Shown piece by piece: positions 6,386 to 13,278 of a stretch of 13,278 bases of DNA. The notes under the pieces were generated by a model that saw only the letters and a list, made by a program, of their open reading frames with translations, was not told the DNA's origin and searched no databases. Source of the stretch: Cellvibrionaceae bacterium (lineage in GTDB: Bacteria; Pseudomonadota; Gammaproteobacteria; Pseudomonadales; Cellvibrionaceae); the NCBI GenBank assembly GCA_027012915.1, contig JALUYN010000306.1:1-13278 (forward strand), in the 5' to 3' direction. The stretch's first letter is position 1. The number at the start of each line of letters is the position of its first letter. Position numbers and translations under genes: made by a program.

Positions 6386-8629
6386 ATGAAAAAGCTTGTT
6401 ACCCGTACTCGTCTGTCCGTGGCGATTACGCTGGCAGTTGCCGGCATGTCCGCTCCCATTTCCTCATACGCTGAGGGTATTGCTCTGGAAGAAGTGACTG
6501 TTACTGCGCAGAAACGTGAGCAGAATCTTCAAGACGTTCCCGTTGCGGTTACTGCGTTTGATGCTTCCGCTCTCGAAAACGCCGGTGTGCAGGACGTTAC
6601 AGAATTGCAGCGCTCTGCTCCCAACGTAACCATGCAAGTAAGCCGCGGCACAAATACAACACTGACTTCCTATGTCCGTGGTATTGGTCAGGCTGATCCT
6701 CTGTGGGGATTCGAGCCGGGCGTGGGATTGTATATCGATGATATCTATCTGGCTCGCCCTCAGGGCGGCGTCTTGGACGTATTTGATGTTGAACGTATTG
6801 AGGTATTGCGAGGACCGCAGGGAACCCTCTATGGAAAAAATACCATCGGTGGCGCAGTAAAGTATGTCACCAAGCGTCTGACTGGCGAACCTGAGCTGAG
6901 CGTCGATGCTTCACTCGGTACTTACAATCAGCGAGACTTGAAAATTTCCGGGCAGTTGCCACTGATTGAAGACAAACTCTTCTTTGGCGCCTCGGTTGCA
7001 AGGTTCAAGCGCGACGGTTTTGGTGAATTCTTGCAAAACGGCGATGAAAACTACAACAAGGATTTGACCGCCGCGCGCATCAGTCTCGAATATCTGCCAA
7101 GCGAAGACGTGTCAGTTCGCTTCAGTGCTGACAAAACCGATGATGATTCCAATGCAAAGGGTGGACACCGCTTAACCCCCAGCGTACTGAATCCTACTGA
7201 AGTTGTTCCGTCTGACGTTTATGATAGTAATTCAGATATGGATACCGACAACAACGTCAAGAGTTCCGGCGCTTCTTTGATCGTCACATGGGATATCAAC
7301 GACGAGTTGGTTTTTAAATCCATCACCGCCTACCGCGAAGGTGATACCAAGACCAACATCGATTTCGACAACACCTCGCTGCCGTCATTGCACGTGCCGG
7401 CAATCTATAACGACGATCAAACAACGCAGGAATTTCAACTGAGCTACTCTTCCGGTGATTGGGATGTGGTAGGTGGACTCTACTACTACAAGGGAACGGC
7501 ATCCGGTGCATTTGATGTGCTGCTCGGTGCATTTAACCCTGCGGGACCATTCGACAGTTCGGCCGGAGAATTTAACGCGCTGACCGCAGGTACTGTGGAT
7601 ACCAAGAGCTATGCGGCTTATGTACACGCAACCTATGCTATTACCGATGATATGACTTTGACGCTGGGCGGACGATACACCTACGACAAGAAGGATGCGG
7701 AAGTTTACAAGGCATCAATGTATGTGAACGGTTCTTCTTCGGAGCTCGGTGGCACGACCCTGGCGATTCTCGGCGCCCCCAGTACCGACTATAGCAACGA
7801 CGAGTCGTGGAGCGAGTTCTCGCCACGAGTAAGTCTGGATTACGCTCTCAATGAAGACACTCTGGTTTACGCCTCTTTTAGTCAGGGGTTCAAGAGTGGT
7901 GGTTTCGATATGCGCGGTGACGCCACCAGAAACCCGGCAACCGTGAACGGCTATGATCCTGAATTGGTGGATACCTACGAGCTTGGCATTAAAACTGAAT
8001 TGTTGGATGGTCGCGTGCGCTTGAATGCCGCGGCTTTCTACACCGACTACACCGATATGCAGGTGACAGTTCAACAGAGTTCCGACGGCGGTTCGAACTT
8101 TGTCAGTTCTGTACTCAATGCCGGTGAAGCCGATATCAGAGGTTTTGAAGTGGAAGCTCTGGCACAGCTAACGGAAAACCTCTCCACCAGCTTGATGCTG
8201 GGTTACATCAATGCCGAATATGAAGAAGTAGAGAGTGCGACTCCAACTGGCGTTGTTGATCTGGCTGATGATTGGAATTTTGCCAACACTCCTGAGAAGA
8301 CCGCGAGCGTCAAGCTCATGTACAACCGTACTCTGGATAGTGTGGGTGATATCTCTCTGTCCCTCGCCGCCAGTTACCGTGGTGAGACGCAGATTTTCCC
8401 TCAGGTGGAATCTGCGATTGATGAAAACAGCTACACGATATTCGACGCCAGTGCCGTTTGGTACTCGCCCGACGAGCATTGGACCGTTGGCTTGCATGGT
8501 AAGAATCTCACCGATGAAGAGTATCGCGTGGGTGGCTACAACTTCCTGAATCTGGGGCTCGAAGAGTCTATTATCGGCTACTACGGCAACCCCAGAACAG
8601 TCAGCCTGAACGTCGGCTATCGTTTCTGA
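6386..8629 (+). CDS. TonB-dependent outer-membrane receptor
   Basis: The 747-aa precursor has a clear signal peptide: MKK start, hydrophobic core LSVAITLAVAG, likely cleavage after SYA at residue 29. A TonB-box-like LEEVTVTA follows at about 34-41. The plug domain spans roughly 45-165, with VRGIG, the VGLYIDDIYLARP strand and the conserved RIEVLRGPQGTLYGKNTIGGAV segment. The rest is a beta-barrel ending in NVGYRF with the terminal aromatic residue needed for outer-membrane assembly. It should take up a substrate into the periplasm using TonB energy. I saw no Fur-type box, and its promoter carries the same dyad as the symporter, pointing to an organic substrate rather than iron. AAGG at 6373-6376 supports the start. 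A strong terminator follows. Confidence 0.93.
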   Translation: MKKLVTRTRLSVAITLAVAGMSAPISSYAEGIALEEVTVTAQKREQNLQDVPVAVTAFDASALENAGVQDVTELQRSAPNVTMQVSRGTNTTLTSYVRGIGQADPLWGFEPGVGLYIDDIYLARPQGGVLDVFDVERIEVLRGPQGTLYGKNTIGGAVKYVTKRLTGEPELSVDASLGTYNQRDLKISGQLPLIEDKLFFGASVARFKRDGFGEFLQNGDENYNKDLTAARISLEYLPSEDVSVRFSADKTDDDSNAKGGHRLTPSVLNPTEVVPSDVYDSNSDMDTDNNVKSSGASLIVTWDINDELVFKSITAYREGDTKTNIDFDNTSLPSLHVPAIYNDDQTTQEFQLSYSSGDWDVVGGLYYYKGTASGAFDVLLGAFNPAGPFDSSAGEFNALTAGTVDTKSYAAYVHATYAITDDMTLTLGGRYTYDKKDAEVYKASMYVNGSSSELGGTTLAILGAPSTDYSNDESWSEFSPRVSLDYALNEDTLVYASFSQGFKSGGFDMRGDATRNPATVNGYDPELVDTYELGIKTELLDGRVRLNAAAFYTDYTDMQVTVQQSSDGGSNFVSSVLNAGEADIRGFEVEALAQLTENLSTSLMLGYINAEYEEVESATPTGVVDLADDWNFANTPEKTASVKLMYNRTLDSVGDISLSLAASYRGETQIFPQVESAIDENSYTIFDASAVWYSPDEHWTVGLHGKNLTDEEYRVGGYNFLNLGLEESIIGYYGNPRTVSLNVGYRF

Positions 8630-8649
8630 TTGGTGTGCTCTCTAAACTT

Positions 8650-8678
8650 GGAGCTTCGCAAGAAGCTCCGCTTTTTTT
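8650..8678 (+). terminator. Rho-independent terminator after the TonB receptor gene
   Basis: GGAGCTTC (8650-8657) and GAAGCTCC (8662-8669) form a perfect 8-bp stem closed by a GCAA tetraloop. A GC pair of bases and seven T residues (8672-8678) follow. It lies 21 bp after the receptor stop codon and separates that gene from the hydrolase-bdhA-AraC operon, which therefore needs read-through or its own promoter. Confidence 0.93.
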
Positions 8679-8708
8679 GACAATCACTTATCAACAGGCA
8701 TTCACGCT

Positions 8709-9596
8709 ATGCAAGATTACCAGGATATTTGGTACACCAGCACCGACGGTTTAGAGCTCTACGCACGGGACTACAACTGCGGTAACAGCGAAGGCACTCC
8801 TATTCTCTGTATGCACGGTCTTTCCCGAAACTCCGCTGACTTTGAAACCCTGGCGCAGGTGCTGTCCAGAAAGCATCGGGTAATTGCCGTCGATCAGCGC
8901 GGACGCGGTTTGTCGCAATGGGATACAGATACCAGTCACTATACACCTGTGGTTTACGTCCAGGATATGTGGCACCTGCTGGACCAGCTGGGTGTTGCCG
9001 CAGTGATTGCCATCGGAACCTCAATGGGGGGCTTGATGGGCATGATGATGGCTGCTGAGCGCCCTGCAAGAATCCGTGGTTTGGTTCTCAATGATGTTGG
9101 CCCGTCAGTGGCCGCTGCCGGTTTGCAACGTATTATGAGCTATGTGGGTAAGGGAAATCCTGTTCATTGCTGGGACGATGCGGTTGCGGAAACTCGCCGA
9201 CTCAATGAGGTTTGTTTCCCGCAGTATGACGATACCGACTGGAAATGCATGGCCCAGAGAATGTACCGGGAGAATCAACAGGGAATACCTGAGTTGGCCT
9301 ATGACCCGGCTATTTCCGCGCCCATAGACCACGACGACAGCAATCTGGTACCGCCCGATTTATGGACTTTGTTTGAGCAGCTGGGCCAGATCCCCATGCT
9401 CGCCATTCGCGGCCACTTGTCTGACATATTGTCGACTGAAACCTTTACCAAAATGCAGCGGGTTCTTCCTCATATGCAGGCTGTCGAGGTGCCTGATGTA
9501 GGGCACGCGCCGGCCTTGGATGAGCCTGCAGCACAGAGAGCTGTGATCAGTTTTGTTGAACAGCTGCATTCAGAGAATACGGAATCGATATGTTGA
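8709..9596 (+). CDS. Alpha/beta hydrolase (probable cytoplasmic esterase)
   Basis: The 295-aa protein has an alpha/beta-hydrolase fold with no signal peptide. The oxyanion motif CMHGLSRN is at 34-41, VIAVDQRGRGLS at 58-69, the nucleophile elbow GTSMGG at 103-108 (Ser105), a probable acid Asp239 in RGHLSDILS, and His266 in DVGHAP. By family it hydrolyses an ester, lactone or similar bond. The substrate cannot be read from these motifs. Context suggests a product handled by the next enzyme, D-3-hydroxybutyrate dehydrogenase, whose gene overlaps its end by 7 nt, implying translational coupling. An intracellular hydrolase for 3-hydroxybutyrate esters or oligomers is therefore a reasonable guess. 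The gene starts 30 bp after the T-run of a strong terminator. A TTGACAAT at 8677-8684 could be a -35 but has no good -10. ACAGG about 10 nt before the ATG is the ribosome site. Confidence 0.85.
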   Translation: MQDYQDIWYTSTDGLELYARDYNCGNSEGTPILCMHGLSRNSADFETLAQVLSRKHRVIAVDQRGRGLSQWDTDTSHYTPVVYVQDMWHLLDQLGVAAVIAIGTSMGGLMGMMMAAERPARIRGLVLNDVGPSVAAAGLQRIMSYVGKGNPVHCWDDAVAETRRLNEVCFPQYDDTDWKCMAQRMYRENQQGIPELAYDPAISAPIDHDDSNLVPPDLWTLFEQLGQIPMLAIRGHLSDILSTETFTKMQRVLPHMQAVEVPDVGHAPALDEPAAQRAVISFVEQLHSENTESIC

Positions 9597-10372
9597 ATTC
9601 GAAAGTTGCCGTTATTACTGGTTCCACCAGTGGTATCGGCTTGGAAATTGCCAGGGCCCTGGCTCATCAGGGCTGTAATATAGTGCTCAATGGTCTGGGC
9701 AGTGAAGAGCAAATCGACAAACTGCGGCGCGATATTGCAGATACGTACGGCGTGCGAGTTGAGTACCAAGGCGCGGATATGCGCTACCCTGAGCAAATTG
9801 AAGCGATGGTAAAAGCCACGGTGGATCGTTTTGGCAAAATTGATATTGTGGTGAACAATGCCGGCATCCAGCATGTCGCGCCCGTCGAAGAATTTTCAAA
9901 CGACGCCTGGGATACCGTGTTGGCGGTTAATCTCAGCAGTGTATTTCACAGCATTAAAGCGGTTACACCGCTTATGAAGCAGCAGGGTTGGGGACGTATT
10001 GTCAATGTGGCGTCCATTCATGGCATGGTGGCGTCGCCTTATAAATCTGCGTACGTGGCGGCCAAGCATGGGGTACTTGGTCTTACCAAAACAGTGGCGC
10101 TGGAGCTGGCCGAAACCGGGATTACCTGTAACGCTGTATGTCCGGGATACGTTCTAACCCCACTGGTGGAGAATCAGGTGAGCGATACCGCCAAGGCGCG
10201 AGGTATGAGCGAGCAGCAAGTCATGGATGAAGTCATTCTTGGCGGACAGCCCACCAAGCGTTTCACCAAATCTGAGGATATAGCAGCGATGGTGGTATTT
10301 CTGTGTGGCTCCGCGGCCAGTAATATCACTGGCAGCTCTCAGGTTATGGATGGCGGCTATACCGCCTGCTGA
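9590..10372 (+). CDS. bdhA: D-3-hydroxybutyrate dehydrogenase (short-chain dehydrogenase)
   Basis: The 260-aa classical SDR starts MLNSKVAVITGSTSGIG, with the NAD-binding TGSTSGIG at 10-17, NNAG at 89-92, Asn114, Ser142, Tyr155 and Lys159. The whole protein is close to the bacterial 3-hydroxybutyrate dehydrogenases as I remember them. Residues known to hold substrate in the Pseudomonas fragi enzyme are conserved at the same numbers: Gln94, Ser142, His144, Lys152, Tyr155, Gln196. Two positions that are Trp in those enzymes (187 and 257) are Tyr here. It should oxidise (R)-3-hydroxybutyrate to acetoacetate with NAD+ in the cytoplasm. It overlaps the hydrolase gene by 7 nt and is followed 12 bp later by an AraC-type gene. 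Family identity is strong; a related 3-hydroxyacid substrate is possible given the Trp-to-Tyr changes. Confidence 0.88.
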   Translation: MLNSKVAVITGSTSGIGLEIARALAHQGCNIVLNGLGSEEQIDKLRRDIADTYGVRVEYQGADMRYPEQIEAMVKATVDRFGKIDIVVNNAGIQHVAPVEEFSNDAWDTVLAVNLSSVFHSIKAVTPLMKQQGWGRIVNVASIHGMVASPYKSAYVAAKHGVLGLTKTVALELAETGITCNAVCPGYVLTPLVENQVSDTAKARGMSEQQVMDEVILGGQPTKRFTKSEDIAAMVVFLCGSAASNITGSSQVMDGGYTAC

Positions 10373-10384
10373 TGGTGTTTCTGC

Positions 10385-10780
10385 ATGACTCAGAGAAACA
10401 ACAATTTTGAATCGCAGTTAAGGTCTGCACCGGTTTTGTTTCGCGATATTGGTAATCATCGCAATGAAATTATTGTGTGCATTGAACATGCGCTGGCCAG
10501 GCAACTGACGAATACGCCAACCGCTGCGGGTATGGCCGCGATGTTTTGCGTATCCAAGAGAACGTTTAATCGCAAGTTAAACGCAATGGGAGTCTCGTAC
10601 CGCGAACTGCAGGATAATGTTAAAAGTAAAGTCGCGCGTAAATATCTACTGGCAAGCGAACGAAGTATCACCGATATTGCCGCGGAGCTCGGTTATGCGG
10701 ACCCGTCCAATTTCACCAAGGCGTTCAAGAGTTGGCAAGGTTGCTCACCCAGGGAGTATCGCGCGACGCACGCTCTATGA
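10385..10780 (+). CDS. Short AraC-type regulator (DNA-binding domain only)
   Basis: The 131-aa protein consists almost entirely of an AraC/XylS DNA-binding domain. The first helix-turn-helix (about 46-66) holds VSKRTFNRKL; the second (about 94-114) holds ITDIAAELGYADPSNFTKAFKSW, followed by GCSPREYR. Most AraC regulators of this sequence type are above 300 aa, with an N-terminal sensor domain. Here the 40 residues before the domain are too few for one, and the upstream DNA is bdhA. It is either a compact MarA/SoxS-sized regulator or the descendant of a truncated one. It lies 12 bp after bdhA and is presumably co-transcribed. The ribosome site before the ATG is weak. Its stop overlaps the convergent GFA gene by 6 nt. 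It could regulate this operon or the four dyads, but TetR is the better candidate for those. Confidence 0.82.
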   Translation: MTQRNNNFESQLRSAPVLFRDIGNHRNEIIVCIEHALARQLTNTPTAAGMAAMFCVSKRTFNRKLNAMGVSYRELQDNVKSKVARKYLLASERSITDIAAELGYADPSNFTKAFKSWQGCSPREYRATHAL

Positions 10781-11167
10781 GTCTTCAACATCCTGGCTCT
10801 TATGGGCCAGGGTGTGGGCGTTTTGCTCCCAGTTCTCGCCATCGAATTTAACAATCCGCATGTGTTTAGGGCGAGTGTCGAGACAGCGCACATTGATATC
10901 GATACCATCGGGATTGGAGCGCGGGGTATAGAATGGTTTAATGCCGCAGGTTTTACAAAAGGTATGCTTGGCAACGCCGCTATTGAATTGGTAGGTGGTA
11001 AGGTTGTCCTTACCTTGCAGTAATTTGAATTTTGATAGTGGCAAAATCAGATGCAGAAAACCGGTGCGATTGCAGATAGAGCAATTGCAGTCTTCAACTT
11101 CTACTTCTTCCGGTGCGTCGATTTCGAACTTTACGGCGCCACAGTGACAACTTCCGCTATAGATCAT
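10775..11167 (-). CDS. GFA/CENP-V family zinc protein
   Basis: The 130-aa protein belongs to the glutathione-dependent formaldehyde-activating (GFA, PF04828) family. All seven family cysteines are visible: C7 and C9 (SCHCGAV), C27, C29 and C32 (CNCSIC), C71 and C74 (CKTCG). They are followed by the usual IKPFYTPRSNPDGIDINVRCLD stretch. Cysteines of this set bind structural and catalytic zinc in characterised members. Family members act on glutathione adducts or related thiol chemistry, but most, including this one, have no proven substrate; formaldehyde detoxification should not be assumed. The gene lies 6 bp after a small membrane protein gene in the leftward hemN operon, so it probably shares the FNR-type promoter. 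Confidence 0.9.
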   Translation of the reverse strand: MIYSGSCHCGAVKFEIDAPEEVEVEDCNCSICNRTGFLHLILPLSKFKLLQGKDNLTTYQFNSGVAKHTFCKTCGIKPFYTPRSNPDGIDINVRCLDTRPKHMRIVKFDGENWEQNAHTLAHKSQDVEDS

Positions 11168-11173
11168 AAATGA

Positions 11174-11440
11174 TTACTCCTGAAAGAAACGCAGTATTCG
11201 ACTGATCAGCATTCGCACTTGTGCCAGCATGGCAACTGCGAACCCCAAACCGCCGATAACCAGCCCCATCAGCAGCAGAGCTTCCTGGCGAACTGAAGGC
11301 TCGATGGCATTAACGGCAATATAGATCATTACACCGCCCAGGAAAAACAGCATGGCACCCAGACGAAACTGTTTGAACGTAGTTTCCATGGGCGCGGTGT
11401 AGTGTTGTTTCAGCGCTGTTTTCCAGAGTTCCCAGTCCAT
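11174..11440 (-). CDS. Small two-helix inner-membrane protein, unknown function
   Basis: Starting from the ATG at 11440, the product is 88 aa with two hydrophobic segments, GAMLFFLGGVMIYIAVNAI (about 28-46) and LLLMGLVIGGLGFAVAMLAQV (about 55-75). A short polar N-terminus (MDWELWKTALKQHY) and a basic C-terminal end complete it. I do not recognise a named family. The frame stays open to an ATG at 11506, but that start would overlap hemN by 53 nt and add a segment with no membrane or motif character, so 11440 is preferred although neither start has a clear ribosome site. It sits 13 bp after hemN and 6 bp before the GFA gene. Confidence 0.7.
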   Translation of the reverse strand: MDWELWKTALKQHYTAPMETTFKQFRLGAMLFFLGGVMIYIAVNAIEPSVRQEALLLMGLVIGGLGFAVAMLAQVRMLISRILRFFQE

Positions 11441-11453
11441 AGGAGTGCCAGCG

Positions 11454-12842
11454 TCAGATAATCCGTGAGTAGCGCACGGGCTGCGGGCTTTTGAGGTAAG
11501 CATCAAAAGCCATGCAGATGCGACGAATCAGCAGGCGACCGTCGTTGGACACCTTCAAACCAGCGTCGGTGCGGATGATCAGACCGTCGTCGATCATGGG
11601 CTGCAGCTCTTCCAGACTGTCGGCGAAGTATTCACAGAAATTGAATTGGTAGGCGTGATTAAACGGGGCGAACTCCAGTTCAAAATGACAGATCAACTGG
11701 TTGATTACCGCCTGACGCAACTGATCGTCATCTGTGAGCGTCAGCCCTTTGAAAATGGGCGTTTTCTTATCGTCTTCGATTGCCTTGGTATAGCCGGGAA
11801 TATCTTTGTGGTTTTGCACAAAAATATTGTCGATTGAACTGATGGAAGAGACTCCAAAGGCAAACAGATCGCAGTTACCGTGGGTGGCATAGCCCTGGAA
11901 GTTGCGTTGCAGTTCGCCGTTATCCTGAGCAATGGTGAGGGCGTCGTTCGGCTTGGCAAAGTGATCCATGCCAATGTAAACGTAACCGGCGTTTTGCAGT
12001 TTGGCGATGGAGTTCTCCAGTATGGCCAGTTTTTCCTGGGGCTCGGGCAGGGCACTTTCATCGATCTGCTTTTGCGTCTTGAACAGGTGCGGCATGTGAG
12101 CGTAGTTAAACAGACTCAGACGCTCGGGGTTGAGCTCGATGATCTGATCTAGAGTGCGGTCAACGCTTTCCTGTGATTGATGGGGCAGGCCGTAGATCAG
12201 GTCCATACTCAGTGAGTGAAAGCGCTCCTGCTTGGCGCGGTGCACCAGCTCTGCCACTTCTTCGTAGGAGTTAAAACGATTGACTGCTTTTTGCACATCG
12301 GGGTCGAAATCTTGTACGCCCATGCTCAGGCGATTAAAGCCCAGTTCACGCAAAACGGTAATGGTATCGACGCTCATCAAACCAGGATGGATTTCGATGG
12401 AGTATTCGCCGCTGTCGTCGTCCAGCAAATTAAAGTGCTTGCGGGTTTCTGTCATCAGCTCAATTTTTTGCTCGTCGCTGATGTAGGTTGGTGTACCACC
12501 TCCCCAGTGCAGTTGATGTACCGGGCGCTCAGAGTCAATCTGCTCAGCGCGCATGGCAATCTCTTTATACAGGGTATCGAGGTACGGTTGAGCGCGCTTC
12601 TTGTTGGCGGTAACAATCTTGTTGCAGCCACAGTAGTAGCAAATGGTGTCGCAAAACGGAATGTGGAAGTACAGCGACAGTGGTCGGCCGGCCGCGTTGC
12701 TGCGTGCCACTGCCGCGTCCACTTCGCTGGCCGCATAGTCTTCCGTAAACTGGGGTGCAGTAGGGTACGAGGTATAACGAGGGCCCGCGAGGTCGTAGCG
12801 ACGAATCATCTCAGCGTTCCAGTTGACGTTGACGGTGGTCAT
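11454..12842 (-). CDS. hemN: Oxygen-independent coproporphyrinogen III dehydrogenase
   Basis: The 462-aa protein is close in length to E. coli HemN (457 aa). The radical-SAM motif HIPFCDTICYYCGCNK places the iron-sulfur cysteines at C64, C68 and C71, with the family's extra C73. GGGTPTYI, the substrate-pocket DLIYGLPHQ and a C-terminal HemN_C domain (about 370-440) are present. The N-terminal RYDLAGPRYTSYPTAPQF is typical of true HemN rather than HemW-like paralogues. It decarboxylates coproporphyrinogen III to protoporphyrinogen IX without O2, in the cytoplasm, for haem synthesis in low oxygen. A perfect FNR/Anr box lies about 104 bp upstream in class II position. AGGA 12 nt before the ATG is the ribosome site. 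It is the first gene of an operon with the small membrane protein and GFA genes. Confidence 0.97.
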   Translation of the reverse strand: MTTVNVNWNAEMIRRYDLAGPRYTSYPTAPQFTEDYAASEVDAAVARSNAAGRPLSLYFHIPFCDTICYYCGCNKIVTANKKRAQPYLDTLYKEIAMRAEQIDSERPVHQLHWGGGTPTYISDEQKIELMTETRKHFNLLDDDSGEYSIEIHPGLMSVDTITVLRELGFNRLSMGVQDFDPDVQKAVNRFNSYEEVAELVHRAKQERFHSLSMDLIYGLPHQSQESVDRTLDQIIELNPERLSLFNYAHMPHLFKTQKQIDESALPEPQEKLAILENSIAKLQNAGYVYIGMDHFAKPNDALTIAQDNGELQRNFQGYATHGNCDLFAFGVSSISSIDNIFVQNHKDIPGYTKAIEDDKKTPIFKGLTLTDDDQLRQAVINQLICHFELEFAPFNHAYQFNFCEYFADSLEELQPMIDDGLIIRTDAGLKVSNDGRLLIRRICMAFDAYLKSPQPVRYSRII

Positions 12843-12917
12843 TGGCGGCGATCTTCCTGCATGAAAAACGTGGCTTCAAGAGCTCAGTCTGAAAACTGGG
12901 CCTGAAAAAGGTTGTGG

Positions 12918-12959
12918 AGCTTACAGATTTGATTATGCTGTGGCGTTGATATGCATCAA
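12918..12959 (-). promoter_or_regulatory. hemN promoter with perfect FNR/Anr box (class II spacing)
   Basis: TTGAT-ATGC-ATCAA (12946-12959) is a perfect match to the FNR/Anr consensus TTGAT-N4-ATCAA. On the minus strand a -10-like TAAGCT lies at 12923-12918, predicting +1 at 12911. The box is then centred at -41.5, exactly the class II activation position. There is no separate -35, as expected. Low-oxygen induction of hemN by an FNR/Anr protein is the inference. Confidence 0.82.
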
Positions 12960-13017
12960 CGGCCCTCCGGGCTTATCTGCAGATGCGCTCGAATAAATAT
13001 AATAACAGGAAAATACT

Positions 13018-13278
13018 ATGCCACAGCACGTCATTTTCGGCGCGGGGCTGGTTGGGGGATATCTGGGCGCGGCCCTGCGCTACAAGGGGGAGCTGGTTGC
13101 CTTGGTTACCCGCCCGCAACTGCGAAGCCGCTATGAAAAAGGCCTGGTTCTTACCGATGTCAAAGGTAATCAGGGAGAGGCCCAGGGCTTCAGCCTGATT
13201 GACCCCGATGCTGCCAGTGAACCTCCAAAAGCCGATTTTCTCTGGCTTACCGTCAAATGCACTGGCGTCGAAGCTGCG
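13018..13278 (+). CDS. Ketopantoate reductase-like (ApbA/PanE family) protein, partial
   Basis: 87 codons are visible from the ATG at 13018 to the window edge; the rest is outside. IFGAGLVGGYLGAAL (residues 6-20) is the N-terminal Rossmann NADP-binding motif (GxGxxG at 8-13). A VTRPQLRSRYEKGLVLTD stretch and ADFLWLTVKC then follow in the order seen in ApbA/PanE ketopantoate reductases. PanE reduces 2-dehydropantoate to pantoate for pantothenate and CoA synthesis, but this family has many paralogues and the active-site part is missing, so no symbol is given. AGGA at 13007-13010 supports the start. A TATAAT at 12998-13003 is close to that ribosome site and may be coincidental. It is divergent from hemN. 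Confidence 0.78.
   Translation, partial: MPQHVIFGAGLVGGYLGAALRYKGELVALVTRPQLRSRYEKGLVLTDVKGNQGEAQGFSLIDPDAASEPPKADFLWLTVKCTGVEAA

Noticed and set aside
10352..10366. GGCGG-CTATA-CCGCC inverted repeat near the end of bdhA
   Set aside because: It is within coding sequence, has no T-run, and the next gene starts 12 bp after the stop, so it is probably chance codon structure.
12216..12905. Long open frame on the plus strand antisense to hemN
   Set aside because: Its translation shows no family motif, and hemN on the other strand is unmistakable; the frame is a shadow.

Overview
The window looks like the chromosome of a Gram-negative gammaproteobacterium, probably a marine or otherwise aerobic heterotroph. 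The main signs are a TonB-dependent outer-membrane receptor, an O2-independent HemN with a perfect FNR/Anr-type box, a Bax-type glucosaminidase, and a chromosomal pair of primosome-like proteins. No rRNA, tRNA, CRISPR array, integrase or transposase was seen. Assignment to a family (for example the Cellvibrionales/Pseudomonadales area) is inference only.

Layout. (1) Positions 1-2355, minus strand: a compact operon transcribed leftwards. It encodes a protein with three tandem DnaT-type domains, then a protein resembling phage lambda P (helicase loader), then a Bax-like glucosaminidase cut by the window edge. The genes overlap by 89 nt and by 1 nt. (2) Positions 2356-2708: a gap holding a 116-bp MITE/REP-like element with 14-bp terminal inverted repeats, followed by palindromic and directly repeated sequences in front of the next gene. 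(3) Positions 2709-3899: an iron-dependent alcohol dehydrogenase. (4) Positions 3926-10780: a catabolic-looking cluster. It comprises a TetR regulator (minus strand) divergent from a Na+/solute symporter, then a TonB-dependent receptor, a strong terminator, and an alpha/beta hydrolase, D-3-hydroxybutyrate dehydrogenase (bdhA) and short AraC-type regulator that appear to form one operon. (5) Positions 10775-12842, minus strand: a hemN, small membrane protein and GFA-domain operon behind a class II FNR-type promoter. (6) Positions 13018-13278: the start of a ketopantoate reductase-like gene.

The most interesting signal is regulatory. An 18-bp dyad, ATTCAAC-N4-GATGAAT, occurs four times and only in the two regions flanking the symporter gene. 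Two copies sit exactly in the 17-bp spacer of TTGACA-type promoters, one for the symporter and one for the TonB receptor. Three copies before the receptor gene are spaced about three helical turns apart. With the adjacent TetR gene, this defines a self-contained regulon coupling outer-membrane uptake to inner-membrane symport. The terminal hydrolase and BdhA suggest that the imported compound is, or yields, 3-hydroxybutyrate, perhaps an ester or oligomer of it. That substrate is a hypothesis, not something the sequence shows.

The second notable unit is the triple-DnaT and lambda-P-like gene pair, which has the architecture of a helicase-loading or primosome accessory module in a genome segment with no other phage genes.
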